From: Chitinophagaceae bacterium
GTDB taxonomy: Bacteria > Bacteroidota > Bacteroidia > Chitinophagales > Chitinophagaceae
Length of the DNA stretch: 64,000 nt
NCBI GenBank assembly: GCA_024707305.1
Contig: JANPZZ010000004.1
Location: forward strand, 1-64,000
Reading direction: 5' to 3'
Shown here: piece after piece, positions 1 through 10,756 of the stretch
Layout: each line of letters opens with the position of its first letter
Numbering within the stretch: the first letter of the stretch is position 1
Notes under the pieces: model-generated
The model's input: only the letters and a program-made list of their open reading frames with translations
Databases searched by the model: none
Told to the model about the DNA's origin: nothing
Translations under genes and position numbers: made by a program

Positions 1-1414
1 CGGTCCAGTTGATGTCGTTCCCAATATTTGAAACGCCGGCTATGGCTGTAATTGTTTGTTGACGTGAACTTCCATCAATAATTTGTGCAACTGTGTTTCC
101 TTTCGATGGTCTATAAGTATCGCTGTTGAGGCATTCTTTAAACATGGGCGCGAGGTAAACAAGATTGGTAGCCTGTCCCAGGTATTCCTGAGTAATTTGC
201 AATTCAAGCATCAATGGTGTTTTCTGCATGGCGCCAAACAATGGGTGGAACGGTTCACGGGGCTGGAAGTCGATTGCTCCATTCTTCACCTGCACAATCA
301 CGTTGTCGCGGAAAGCACCATCCAAAGGTTCAAATTCAAGGTTTGCCTGTTTGTGCCTGTCTTCAGGCAGTTCATTGCTATAAACAAAAGCACGCCACAT
401 TACGATGCCTCCAAATGGAGCTACAGCATCTGCCAGCATATTTGCGCCATCGGCGTGTGTTCGATTATAATTTTGCGGACCTGGTTGTCCTTCAGAATTA
501 GCTTTTACAAGAAAACCACCAAAGTCGGGAATGAGTGAATAAATTTCTTTGGCTTTATCATTCCACCATTTTTTTACAGCATCATTTAAAGGATCGGCGG
601 TAGACAAACCGCCCGCTTCGATGGGTGCACTGAAACGAGCCGTGAGATATACGCGTATTCCATAAGGACGAAATATATCAGCCAGCTTCTTTACTTTTTG
701 CAAATAGGGAGCTGTTAGAATGGTGGCGTTGGCATTTACATTGGTTAATACCGTACCATTAATACCAATAGAAGCATTTGCACGCGCATAATCGGTGTAT
801 CGTTTGTCTTCAAAACCGGGAAGTGTATGCCAGTTCCAAATGGATTGACCAGCATAACCACGTTCCACAGTTCGATCAAGATTGTCCCAATGGTTCAACA
901 ATCGTAATTGAATACGGGGAATAGAAATGATGTTTAGATCAGCAACAGGTTGCTCTGATTGTATCAATCGTAACAGATGGAAGGTTGCATATAGCCAGGC
1001 TTTATCTGTTTTACCTCTGATGAAGATTTGTTTTTTGCCATTCCATAATTGGCTGCGGATAATGTAACCATCTTCTCCCAGTTCTTTCTTTGTTTCTTTT
1101 AATTCCGCGTTTACGACAGAAGAATAAACGGCAATATCACGGTCATAAACGATGGAAACTTTCCGATGGATGTTTTCTGAAAATGAAATTGTGGTGCCCA
1201 TCATACCTTTCAAGGCGATATTCCATTCATTACGAATGATCCGTTGTGTGGCAGTACTGTCGGGGATTACAATTTGCTGGAATACTTTTTTGTATTGAGC
1301 AACGTGTTTGTGGTTTAATGGCTCGTAGCGCAGCCAAAGGCGGTAGCCGTTTTCTGAAAAGGCATGCAGGCAGCTAAGCCCCAGCAGCAATATCAGTACA
1401 AATCGTTTGGTCAT
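1..1414 (-). CDS. aguA: GH67 xylan alpha-glucuronidase, 3' end outside window
   Basis: The reverse strand from 1414 down to base 1 is one open frame of about 471 codons with no stop, so the C-terminus lies beyond the window. It starts with a Sec-type signal peptide (MTKRFVLILLLGLSCLHAFS), which places the enzyme in the periplasm. The segment DFGGFLVKANSEGQPGPQNY followed by RTHADGANMLADA and GGIVMWRAFVY is the hallmark catalytic region of family GH67, which removes 4-O-methyl-glucuronic acid from xylo-oligosaccharides released by GH10 enzymes. The ATG overlaps the stop codon of the upstream LacI gene by four bases (ATGA), which suggests translational coupling. It fits the divergent SusCD-GH10-xylAB genes. 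Family assignment is very secure; substrate is inferred from the family and context. Confidence 0.93.
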   Translation of the reverse strand, partial: MTKRFVLILLLGLSCLHAFSENGYRLWLRYEPLNHKHVAQYKKVFQQIVIPDSTATQRIIRNEWNIALKGMMGTTISFSENIHRKVSIVYDRDIAVYSSVVNAELKETKKELGEDGYIIRSQLWNGKKQIFIRGKTDKAWLYATFHLLRLIQSEQPVADLNIISIPRIQLRLLNHWDNLDRTVERGYAGQSIWNWHTLPGFEDKRYTDYARANASIGINGTVLTNVNANATILTAPYLQKVKKLADIFRPYGIRVYLTARFSAPIEAGGLSTADPLNDAVKKWWNDKAKEIYSLIPDFGGFLVKANSEGQPGPQNYNRTHADGANMLADAVAPFGGIVMWRAFVYSNELPEDRHKQANLEFEPLDGAFRDNVIVQVKNGAIDFQPREPFHPLFGAMQKTPLMLELQITQEYLGQATNLVYLAPMFKECLNSDTYRPSKGNTVAQIIDGSSRQQTITAIAGVSNIGNDINWT

Positions 1415-2467
1415 ATGATGATGCGTAAGTTGGGCGAATAGCCACTGCGCAAGGAAGATTTGCGTACAATCAGGCTTGACCGCACCACAATCGTATTGGT
1501 TTGTTTGATATCCGACACGCCCTGCAAGTGATTAATCAGGTTGCGGGCAGCAATCTCACCCATTTCAATACCGGGATAGTCGATGGTGGTTAACTGGGGT
1601 TCAACAATTTTTCCAACGGCATCGTTGTTGAATCCGACAATAGCAATGTCTTCCGGGATCCGGATATTGTATTCTTTCAACGTTTGCATGCACACGGCTG
1701 CAGAGAAGTCGTTGGTGATAAATGCACCATCGGGCATCGGACTCATATTCATGATCTGCAATGCCGCTTCCACACCGCATTGTTCACTCAGGTCCTTTAT
1801 CAGCACATGCTCTTTATTGTAGGGCAGTCCATTGTCGTAGAGCGCGTCAACATAACCCTTATGACGCTGTGCGTATACGTTACGCTTCAAACTGGCAGTT
1901 ACCAGCACAATACGCTTACAGCCCTGTTCTATCAGGTGCTGTGTTGCCTGGTAGCCGCATTTATAGTTGTCGATAATAACTTTGGTGGTTTCACTTTGTT
2001 CTTCCACGCGGTCGAAAAAGATTACGGGTATTCCCTTTTGGTCGTAGGGTGCAAAATGTTGCAGGTCTTCGGTGTCGAAGGCCAGGGAAGCAATTAATCC
2101 ATCTACTCTTTTATGGAAAAGGTTTTGCGCGTTGGTCTTTTCTTTCTGGGCACTTTCTGATGAGTGGGCGATAATGAGGTCATAACCTGCTTCCGTGGTT
2201 ACTTTTTCAATACCTGCCAAAACCGAAGTAATGAAGTTACTGTTCAGCTCATGGAGGATAATGCCGATGGTATTGCTCTTTTGTTTGCGGAGATTGCTGG
2301 CGAAATTGTTGTGCCTGTATCCCAACTCCCGCGCCGCTTCCTGTATTTTTTTTCCGGGTATTCTTATTAATGGCAGGGTGGTCCTTCAGCCCGCGGCTTA
2401 CCGTGGCAGAAGAAAGCGACAGTTTTTGGGCAATGTCGTAGATGGTGACGTCCTTTTTTGGCTTCAT
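1411..2467 (-). CDS. LacI-family transcriptional regulator 1 (one frameshift)
   Basis: The frame starts at the ATG complementary to 2465-2467 and encodes an N-terminal LacI helix-turn-helix (DVTIYDIAQKLSLSSATVSR) followed by a periplasmic-binding-like sensor domain ending NLRIII, about 350 residues, normal for the family. The frame breaks at an eight-base T run at 2346-2353 (A run on the coding strand); removing one base joins NKNTRKK to IQEAARELGYR. It resembles regulator 2 just upstream along most of its length, so the two look like tandem paralogs. Its stop overlaps the aguA start, and a LacI-type palindrome sits directly in front of its start codon. The probable role is sugar-responsive control of xylan and xylose genes; the effector is unknown. 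Confidence 0.88.
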
Positions 2468-2484
2468 ATTGCAATCGGTTGCAT
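2468..2484. promoter_or_regulatory. LacI-type operator in front of regulator 1
   Basis: The sequence TTGCAATCGGTTGCAT is a near-palindrome with the central CG typical of LacI/GalR operators. It fills most of the 40-bp gap between the two regulator genes and touches the start codon of regulator 1. A nearly identical palindrome occurs before regulator 2. Binding would probably block initiation or transcript entry for regulator 1 and aguA; that is inference. Confidence 0.65.
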
Positions 2485-2507
2485 GAAATTCGGAAAAAAA
2501 AATGGAA

Positions 2508-3549
2508 TTACAAAGAATTGTTTTTGCGTGATGATTCACGGATAATGAGCTCTGAACGAAGGATAATGGAGTTGGTATTGCGGATGCTGGCCACTCCATC
2601 AAGGTGGTTGATCAGGTTGGCAACGGCGGTTTCGCCCACATGATATCCTGAGTAGTCGACGGTGGTGAGGTTCGGTTCAATCACTTTGCTGGTGGGGTCG
2701 TTGTTGAAACCTGCGAAAGCGATATCCTGCGGAATACGAATGCCGGCGGTTTTCAGACGCATCATACAATGTACGGCAGCAGTATCGTTGGCAGAGAAGA
2801 CGGCATCCGGGCGAAATCTGGGTTTCAGGGCCAGGATGAGTTCTGCAGCCTCATTTCCGGCTTCTTCACTCAGGCGGGAAGTGAGCACCAGCTTTTCGTC
2901 AAATTCCAGGCCTCTGTCACGCAGGGCATGTTTATACCCCCTTAAACGATCCGCATAAACGTTGCGTAAAGTGTTGCCACACAAGTGCATAATACGCTTA
3001 CAACCCTGGTCGATCAGGTGCTGGGTCACTTTGTAGGCTGCCTGGTAATTGTCGATAACAATATTAATACTGTCTGAATTTGGCGACACACGGTCGAAGA
3101 ACACGACGGGAGTACCTTTTTTTAAAGAAGGGATCCAGGTGGTGAAGATCGACGGTGTCATAAGCCAGTGAAATAAGTAGTCCGTCTACGCGCTTGTTAA
3201 ACATGATCTGCGCGTTGGCAACCTCTTTCTCGGCACTTTCGAGCGACTGGCTGATGATGAGGTTATATCCTTCCCGGTTGGCCGCATCTTCCATTCCTGC
3301 AAGGACGCTGGATACAAAATAACTATTGAGGCGAGGTACAATTACGCCCAGTGTGTGTGTGCGGCGGCTGCGCAGGCTGCTCGCGAAAAGATTAGACCTG
3401 TAGCCCAGTTCCCGCGCAGCATCAAAAATCTTCTTCCGCGTGTTTTTATTAATAGTAGGGTGATTCTTCAGCCCACGGCTAACAGTAGTAGCGGAAATCG
3501 AGAGGTGACGCGCTATATCATATATGGTGACTTCCTTTTCCTGGGGCAT
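2508..3549 (-). CDS. LacI-family transcriptional regulator 2 (one frameshift)
   Basis: About 347 residues starting MPQEKEVTIYDIARHLSISA, with the LacI helix-turn-helix (TTVSRGLKNHP) and a sugar-sensing domain containing RVDGLLISLAYDT and FAGFNNDPTSK. I chose the ATG whose complement ends at 3549 because it begins just before the conserved VTIYDIA; an in-frame ATG two codons upstream is also possible. The frame breaks at a seven-T run at 3117-3123; dropping one base joins HLDPFFKK to GTPVVFFDRV. It is divergent from susC across a 412-bp gap that holds a LacI operator. It probably regulates the xylan locus with its paralog; no effector can be read from sequence. Confidence 0.88.
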
Positions 3550-3580
3550 GCACAAATAAAAACCCTATTTTTTGAAAAAA

Positions 3581-3602
3581 AAATTGCAATCGGTTGCAAT
3601 TT
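3581..3602. promoter_or_regulatory. LacI-type operator between regulator 2 and susC
   Basis: A 22-bp near-perfect palindrome whose core is TTGCAATCGGTTGCAA, flanked by AAA and TTT arms. Only the central four bases break the symmetry. It shares its core with the operator at 2468-2484. It lies 32 bp upstream of the regulator 2 start and about 360 bp upstream of susC, so it could control both directions. Confidence 0.7.
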
Positions 3603-3623
3603 TTAAAAATAATCCTATATTCG
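3594..3623 (+). promoter_or_regulatory. Candidate promoter toward susC
   Basis: TTG at 3594-3596 and TATATTCG at 3616-3623 are separated by 19 bp, close to the Bacteroidota promoter form TTTG-N19-TAnnTTTG with one mismatch in the downstream element. The upstream element lies inside the LacI operator, so a bound repressor would exclude RNA polymerase. This is pattern matching only. Confidence 0.35.
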
Positions 3624-3961
3624 TTTTGCCAAGGTTTATTATTAACGATTGATTGAATGCTGAACCCCACGCATGGAGGGCCTGCTGTATGAGAAGAATG
3701 TACGATACGCGTCGCTATTCTGCTTTAAGTAGTTCTGCCTCAATAGGTAGTGATGTTCTTTTTACCCTCTCTTTCCCTGATTTTCCCCTTCTCTTTAAGA
3801 TAAAAAAGTCTTCTAAATCGCGCTATTGCTGTTCCGCATTTGTAATGCGCAACTGGTTATGGCCTCCTGGCCCTGTGCGTGCGGCACCAGCATCAGAAAA
3901 CAAAACCAGAAGTGCCTGAATTGAAGAGAAAATCATAACCTAAAACCTCCTTCTTGCCAAA
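3624..3961. other. Long susC upstream region, no gene recognised
   Basis: About 340 bp between the candidate promoter and the susC ATG. I see no conserved protein in either strand; a small open frame here has no recognisable start context or homologous features. If transcription starts near 3630 the susC mRNA would have a leader of more than 300 nt, which could hold post-transcriptional control. I could not identify a riboswitch or a clear strong hairpin. Confidence 0.4.
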
Positions 3962-6900
3962 ATGAAAATCATGAAACAAACTGCTAAAGGAAAGCATCCG
4001 GGGCTGCACAATTGCCCGCTGTTTTCAAAAATTTCACTCGCAATGTTGCTGCTGGCGACAACGTTGATGGTGCCGGCACTTGCCCAGGCTCAACGAGTTG
4101 TTACCGGTAAAGTGCTGGATGCAAGCGGTGCTCCGGTAAAGGGTGCATCGGTGCAGATAAAAGGCACTGCTGTTGGTACTGCAACCGATAACAATGGAAG
4201 CTTCTTCATTGCTGCTGAAAAAGGTGCCATTCTCACAGTTTCCAACATCGGGTACTCTGATACTGAATACCAGTTGGGCGACGAAACCGAGCTCACCATC
4301 CGGCTCAATTCGCTGGTACGAGACATGAGTGAGGTGGTTATTGTGGGATATGGCAGCCAGCGTAAACGTGATGTTACTGGTGCGGTGGTATCCGTTAGCG
4401 AGCAGGCGCTGCGCGAAGTACCGGTTCCCAACCTGCAACAGGCTTTGCTGGGTCGGGCAGCTGGTTTGGAAATTCAAACGGTCGGTAATCAACCTGGTTC
4501 AGGCGCCCAGATTCGTATACGCGGTGTACGTTCGATCAGTGGTAGCAATGAACCGCTTTTTGTACTGGATGGAATTCCTTACGATGGCAATCTCAATGAT
4601 ATCAACCCCGATGATGTTGCTTCAATCGAAGTGTTGAAAGATGCATCAGCCACTGCAATCTATGGATCGCGCGGCGCAAATGGTGTTGTTCTTATTACCA
4701 CTAAAAAAGGTAGAAGCGGCGATACCCGCATCTCCTACAATGGTTATTATGGTATCGGCAACCCAGCTTATAAATACCCGGTGTTTAACGCAGAAGAATA
4801 TCAGGCCATGCGTAATCTTTCTCCATGGACCAATGGTTATATGCCAGAAGAATTAAATGGTATTGCGTTGGGACGTAATACCGACTGGCAGGATCTGATG
4901 TATGGAACTGCCATGCGTACCGATCATAACATGAGCGTATCAGGGGGATCGGCAGGAAATACTTTTTCGCTAGGCGGAGGATATTATAATGAAACAACGG
5001 TGATGCCCGGCGAAGATTTTAAACGCTTTACACTGCGTGGTACCATCGATACACGTGTAGGCAAACGGATAAAGATCGGACTCACCACACAAAACACATT
5101 AAGTATTGCTGAAGGATCACAGTTTGTATCGGGTGCTGCTATGTTCCGCACACTTGCATTAAGTCCTTTGATGCCTGCTTACAATGACGATGGCAGCATT
5201 TACCTGACACCAAATGGTAATATTGACGACAACAATGCAGATGGCCGTTACAGCCCTTTGTTATTAAAAGATGGTCCCAAAACGTGGAACGACCGTGTTC
5301 GTCGTCTGCGCACATTCAATGCACTCTATGGAGAATATGAGTTCATGAAGGGCTTACGTTACCGTGTGAATCTGGGTCTTACTTACAGTCAGACACATAG
5401 CGGTCAGTTCCGCGGTTCCGACAAACCAGAAAACCCAAGTTTCTTCCGGCCTGCTCTCGGAAATATTGCCCGTGTTGATAATGGCGAAAGCTGGAGTTAT
5501 ACGGTAGAGAATCTTTTGTTTTACGATAAAGAGGTGGGTGATCATAAGTTTGGTTTTACAGGAATGTACAGTATCCAGGAAGCACAAAACTTCTCCAACT
5601 TCGTACAGAAAGATTCTATCACTGAAGATTTTGTTGAATTCTACAACCTGGCTTTATCAACACCAGTAAATTCCGGTAACACAGGACTGGGTGGTGCAGA
5701 AAGTAAATCGTCACTGATTTCCTATATGGCCCGCCTTAATTATTCTTTCCGCGACAAATATCTGCTTACGCTTACTTATCGTCGTGATGGCTCATCACGT
5801 CTGGCCCCCGGCAACCAGTGGTTCGATTATCCTGCCGTGTCTGCAGGCTGGATTATTTCTGATGAAGATTTTATGAAAAAATTCGATTGGATTTCAACTT
5901 TGAAATTGCGTGCCGGTTGGGGACGTACTTCAAACCAGGCAATCGATCCATATCAATCAAAAGGTCTTGTGAATAACAGCAACGGTTTACCAACCGGTGG
6001 TGATATTGGAGCCGCAGGTGCAGTGATACGTTATAACTATGGACCAACGATTGTAACAGGTTATAACGTGGTGACATTGCCCAACCCCAATCTTTCATGG
6101 GAGTTTACCGGAACAACCAATATTGGTTTGGATTTCGGTTTCCTGAAAAATCGTATTACAGGCTCTTTCGAATATTATAACTCCAAAACCGATAAAATTC
6201 TTTACAACGTAAACCTGCCGGTTACTTCTGGTGTGGCTGGTGCTTTTGCAACCAACGTTGGCGAGATGGAAAACAAAGGCTTTGAACTCTCCGTTTCTTC
6301 GGTCAATTATACTTCTGCATCTGGTTTTACATGGAGTACCGATTTGAATTTATTTACGAATAGAAACAAACTGTTGCGACTGAGTAACAATGTTTCGCAG
6401 GACATCGGAAGCCAGCTGTTTGTGGGTCACCCAATGAGTGCTATCTACGATTATCGCAATGCAGGTGTATGGCAATTGCATGAAGCTGCCGAAGCTGCAG
6501 CGGTGGGTGCAGTACCCGGCTAGATCAAACTGGTTGATATCAGTGGTCCTGATGGTCGTCCCGATGGTGTAATCAATTCTACTTACGACCGTACCATTAT
6601 TGGAGGTATGGATGCCAAACTACAGGGTGGTATGACGCATCGTTTTTCATTTAAAGGGTTTGATTTGTCAACGGTAATTAATGCAAGATTTGGTGGCTTG
6701 CTGGTAAGCCAGGTGCATGCGCCTTATGCATCTTATATAACCGTTTTGGATGGTCGTCGTAATACGGTTAAAGTGGATTACTGGACGCCAACAAATCCCA
6801 GCAACTGGTTCCCAATGCCACAACCTAATTATAGTACAGTTACAGATGGCTGGAGAACACTGGGATATTATGATGCCAGTTATATCCGCATCCGTAGCAT

Positions 6901-7174
6901 CAATTTCGGGTATACATTCCAGCCAAATGTGTTGAGAAAACTGAATGCGCAAAACATGCGGGTTTATTTCACCGTAGATAATGTGGCGTTGTTGTATTCG
7001 CCATTCTATGAAAAGACGGGTGTTGATCTGCAGGCTACTGTAGCCGGCGATCGTGGAATTGGCGGTGCATATAGTAACCTCCGTACCAACGATCGCGGCA
7101 ATGGTGCGCTCATTGTTGGATTGGGAACGCCTCCACGCCGCACATATACATTTGGATTAAACGTAACACTCTAA
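3962..7174 (+). CDS. SusC-family TonB-dependent outer-membrane transporter (in-frame amber)
   Basis: A 1070-codon gene for a SusC/RagA-type beta-barrel. The signal peptide ends around AQAQ, followed by a CarboxypepD_reg-like domain (roughly 45-130), a TonB-box region (EVVIVGYGSQ), a plug with VLDGIPYDG and ASATAIYGSRGANGVVLITT, and the barrel ending TYTFGLNVTL. TAG at 6521-6523 interrupts the frame, but the same frame continues without a break. Relatives have PGQIK here, so TAG most likely stands for CAG: a single C-to-T change or a base-call error. Together with the next gene it should import xylo-oligosaccharides, as inferred from GH10, GH67 and xylAB nearby. If the stop were real, the last fifth of the barrel would be lost. 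Confidence 0.93.
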
Positions 7175-7194
7175 ACCACTAAAAGCGTGTACAT

Positions 7195-9027
7195 ATGAAA
7201 TTGTCAATTAAATTCTTCATTGCGGTTTGCGCTTTCACTGTTTTAGTGGCGCCGGGTTGTACAAAGCGACTCGAAGAAAACCCTTATACCGTTTTTTCAG
7301 TTGATTACTTTAAAACCCCCAGTGGTTTTCAGAACGGAATTAATGCGCTGTATTCCGGACTTCGTTTTCTTTTTGGCCCTGAAGGCGCAGTAGCAATGGG
7401 CGTAGCTGGTACTGATGAATGGGCCATGGGCGACCAGGCTCGTGCTGGTGCCGCCGGTGACCTCACTTCGTTTTGTAATTATACATTAGATAATACAGGA
7501 GGTTCTATTCTTACCCCGTGGAACCGTAGTTTTAACAATATCAACCTGGCGAATGCGTTAGCTGATCTTGCTCCCGAAATCCAGATTGGTGATGCTGAGC
7601 GCAACATTGCGCTTGGTGAAATACGCTTCCTGCGCGCTTTGTATTATCTCAATCTCGTGCAATACTTCGGTGCTGTGCCGCTCGATTTAGGTAGCGGTGA
7701 ATTGAAGTTTAACCAGAGCCCATTCCAGGGATTTAACCGCCTGCCTATCCAGGAAACATTTGTGAAAAATTATCAGGCAATAATTGAAGACCTGATTTTT
7801 GCAACGCAAAATCTCCCGGACACAAGACCGCAGCCCCCCGCAGCAGCAGCGTTTAAGCTGGCAAAACCCGCCGCATTTCATTTACTGGCAAAAGCTTATT
7901 TGCATCGCGCCTATTCAACTGCTGCACAGGCAACCGATTTTCAAAACGCCTATACTGCTGCAATGGAAGTCATCAATAACCAGGCAAAGTATGCAGTAGC
8001 GCTTGAAGATTATTATGATGAAGTACATCGTCCGGGTAATGACTATAACAATGAAATATTGTTTGCTGTAGAACGTGTTCCCGGCAACTATGCAGCAAGT
8101 GAAGTACCTAACCCACAAGGAATCAGTGGAACAAAAGGTATGGATGCTTCCAATGATTTTAATGGTGATTACACAGCAGTTCGTTCACCCCTGGCAACAT
8201 CGGCAACTGCGCCGGTAAGTACGCGAACGGCGCAGTATGGTCGTCCTATCCGTCGGTTTTGTCCCACGCCCTGGTTGTTCCATACAGCATTTGCTGATAA
8301 ATACAATGACAGCCGATTTGAAGGAAGTTTCCGTACGGTTTATATTGCTTCCACAACCGGTGGTGGGTTTACTGCGAATGTTGACACTGGTTTTATCGTT
8401 GCACTTTCTGATCGAATGGCTGATTCGCTGAATGGAATTTCACCAGCAGGTCCACGTCTCAAACCTTATCGTGTTGTAGCCCCACGTGAATTTTATTTTG
8501 TAAGTGGAAACACAAATGGGGCAGCCACTGCAACCGCCAATTTTTATCCTACATTGAAGAAATATGAAGATCCTGCAAGGGGAGTAGCGAACTATCCGGG
8601 TGCCCGTCCTTTTCCTGTGTGTAAACTGGGCGAAACCTATTTACTGGCGGCGGAAGCTGCGATGCAATCAGGTAATGGGCAGGCAGCAATGGATTTGATC
8701 AACGTAATTAAGCTACGCGCAGCTGCGCGTCCGGAGTTAACACCTTCAGAAATCACGGCCCGTTATAACGCAATCCGTCTCACATCCCCTGCACAGGTAA
8801 CACTTGATTTTATCCTGGATGAACGCACCCGTGAGTTGGCTGGAGAAAGCACACGCTGGCCCGATCTTGCGATCCGTGGAAAACTGATTGAGCGTGTGAA
8901 AGCGCACAATACAGATGCTGCCGCCAACATCACGGCAGGAAAGCATGAATTGCGTCCTATTCCCCGTGAGCAGCTCGACAGGATCATTGATGAAAATAAA
9001 GCACAGTACCAAAATCCTGGTTATTGA
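7195..9027 (+). CDS. SusD/RagB-family glycan-binding lipoprotein
   Basis: An intact 610-residue protein that begins with a lipoprotein signal (cysteine in LVAPGCTKRLEENP) and shows SusD features: NALYSGLRFL near the N-terminus, FLRALYYLNLVQYFGAVPL, and the C-terminal DERTRELAGESTRWPDLAIRGKL and HELRPIPREQLD region. SusD proteins cap the SusC barrel at the cell surface and bind the glycan. It starts 20 bp after susC and is followed closely by a surface xylanase, so xylan fragments are the likely ligand. No disruption seen. Confidence 0.95.
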   Translation: MKLSIKFFIAVCAFTVLVAPGCTKRLEENPYTVFSVDYFKTPSGFQNGINALYSGLRFLFGPEGAVAMGVAGTDEWAMGDQARAGAAGDLTSFCNYTLDNTGGSILTPWNRSFNNINLANALADLAPEIQIGDAERNIALGEIRFLRALYYLNLVQYFGAVPLDLGSGELKFNQSPFQGFNRLPIQETFVKNYQAIIEDLIFATQNLPDTRPQPPAAAAFKLAKPAAFHLLAKAYLHRAYSTAAQATDFQNAYTAAMEVINNQAKYAVALEDYYDEVHRPGNDYNNEILFAVERVPGNYAASEVPNPQGISGTKGMDASNDFNGDYTAVRSPLATSATAPVSTRTAQYGRPIRRFCPTPWLFHTAFADKYNDSRFEGSFRTVYIASTTGGGFTANVDTGFIVALSDRMADSLNGISPAGPRLKPYRVVAPREFYFVSGNTNGAATATANFYPTLKKYEDPARGVANYPGARPFPVCKLGETYLLAAEAAMQSGNGQAAMDLINVIKLRAAARPELTPSEITARYNAIRLTSPAQVTLDFILDERTRELAGESTRWPDLAIRGKLIERVKAHNTDAAANITAGKHELRPIPREQLDRIIDENKAQYQNPGY

Positions 9028-9063
9028 TTGCGGGATCTCTTAATAATATCAAACGAAATATTT

Positions 9064-10693
9064 ATGAATATACACACATTCGCAAAAGGATTGCTCGTAC
9101 TGGCTGTTCCGATTTTGTTTGCAGCCTGTCGAAAAGGTCCTGATACAAATACACTGGAGACGGGTGATTTTCCATCAACGGAAACACACCCTACGTGATG
9201 CAGCAGATTTTCCTATTGGCGCAGCCGTTTCAGGAACACCCTTCCTGAATGATGCAGGTTACAGCGGCGTTGTAAAACGTGATTTTGACGGAGTCACATT
9301 TGAATGGCTGATGAAACATGGTGCCATCGTAGAGGATAATGGTACTTTGAATTTTGCCAATACCGATGCACTGGTAAATGCGGTGGGTTCGCAGGAAATA
9401 TTCGGACACACACTAGCATGGCACGAGAATGTAAATTCAGTCTACCTGAAGAATTTTGCAGGCATCACAATTCCAGACGCTGCTGAGATGCTATTGAATG
9501 GCAATTTTGAAGCAGGTGGCGGCGCACTCACTAACTGGAATCCTTTCAATTTGCAAAACAGTAGTACCTGGGGACCCACTACAACAGCATCTGAAGTGCA
9601 TACAGGAACAAGGGCCATGCGTGTACAGGCAAATGTGGGTGATCCAACAGGACAGTGGAAAGTACAAATTGCAAGCGATTTGGTGGATACAGAAGTGGGC
9701 AAACAATATCGTATTTCCTATTATGCGAAAGCAGCTTCCGGTACCGGGTCTATCCGTTTAAGTACGGCAACAGCGGGGGGTGGGTCAGCACAGTATCAGG
9801 GTGACCAGGCAATTCCTTCCGGCACATGGACGCAAATCATCTGGACAATCACTGCCAACTCGCCGCAAACAAGAGTGGTGATTGATATGGGTGCTCAGGT
9901 GAATACCTACTTCCTCGATGAGTTTAGTATGAAAGAAGTAGTCACAGCTCCTTCCGGACCTGCTATTGCTGCAAAACTTGAAGAAGCGCTGGAAGATTTT
10001 ATCACTACAACTGTATCACGTTATAAAGGTAAAGTGCGTGCATGGGATGTATTAAATGAACCGATGAGCCCGGGTGGCGATTATCGCACATCACAAAACA
10101 GCACCGATATATCGGGAATTGCAACGCGTGAGAATTTTTTAATGTGGTCCGATTATATGGGACGTGATTATGCACTAAAAGCATTTCAATTTGCGGCGGC
10201 TGCAGATCCGACTGCAGATTTATACATCAATGATTTTGGACTTGAAAGCAGCGCTGCCAAAACAGATTCACTCATTGCGTTGGTGACTGAGTTGAAAGCA
10301 AAAGGTGCAAAGATTGATGGCATTGGTACACAAATGCACCTGGCACGCAGCAACATTAATTATGGAGGCATTGACCGAATGATGCAAAAACTTGCAGCAA
10401 CAGGATTGAAAGTACGCATATCCGAACTGGATGTACGCGTTGTTCAGAGTAATGCATCGGGGGGAATGACACCTGAGTTTGCCGGATACCAGGCTGCTAT
10501 ATATAAATATGCGATTGAATCGTATATGAAACATGTTCCAGTTGCACAACGTGCTGGTATAACAATATGGGGTGTAAACGATGCTAACAGCTGGTTGTAT
10601 AATGGAGGCGCTGAGTTTCCATTGTTGTATGATAACAGTTATAATAAGAAACCTGCTTATGCCGCAGTACTTCAGGCATTGCAGGGTAAATGA
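9064..10693 (+). CDS. GH10 endo-1,4-beta-xylanase lipoprotein with inserted CBM (one frameshift)
   Basis: The ATG at 9064 opens a lipoprotein signal (VPILFAACRKG), implying surface anchoring. One extra base somewhere in 9119-9195 shifts the frame, after which LRDAADFPIGAAV starts the GH10 domain. The GH10 barrel is split: after NSVYLKNF about 150 residues form a carbohydrate-binding module of the CBM4/9/22 type (NGNFEAGGGALTNWNPF to YFLDEFSMKEV), then the barrel resumes with the acid/base Glu in AWDVLNEP and the nucleophile Glu in RISELDVR. The C-terminus PAYAAVLQAL is complete. It probably cuts xylan outside the cell for SusCD uptake. Inserted modules of this kind are known in Bacteroidota GH10 enzymes; the exact CBM family is inferred. 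Confidence 0.92.
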
Positions 10694-10756
10694 TAGTTTA
10701 GATAAGAAGCCGGACTCCGGCATTCATTGAATGTGTAGTCTTATAGCAATCGTCAC

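Noticed and set aside
83-538. Open frames on the plus strand over 83-538
   Set aside because: They lie antisense to the GH67 gene, whose reverse frame is continuous and strongly conserved; no family features in the plus-strand translation.
3653-3919. A small open frame upstream of susC
   Set aside because: No recognisable motif, and composition and start context look random; treated as leader.
6521-6523. Pyrrolysine or selenocysteine read-through
   Set aside because: Selenocysteine uses TGA, and nothing in the window suggests amber recoding; a Gln is expected at this site.
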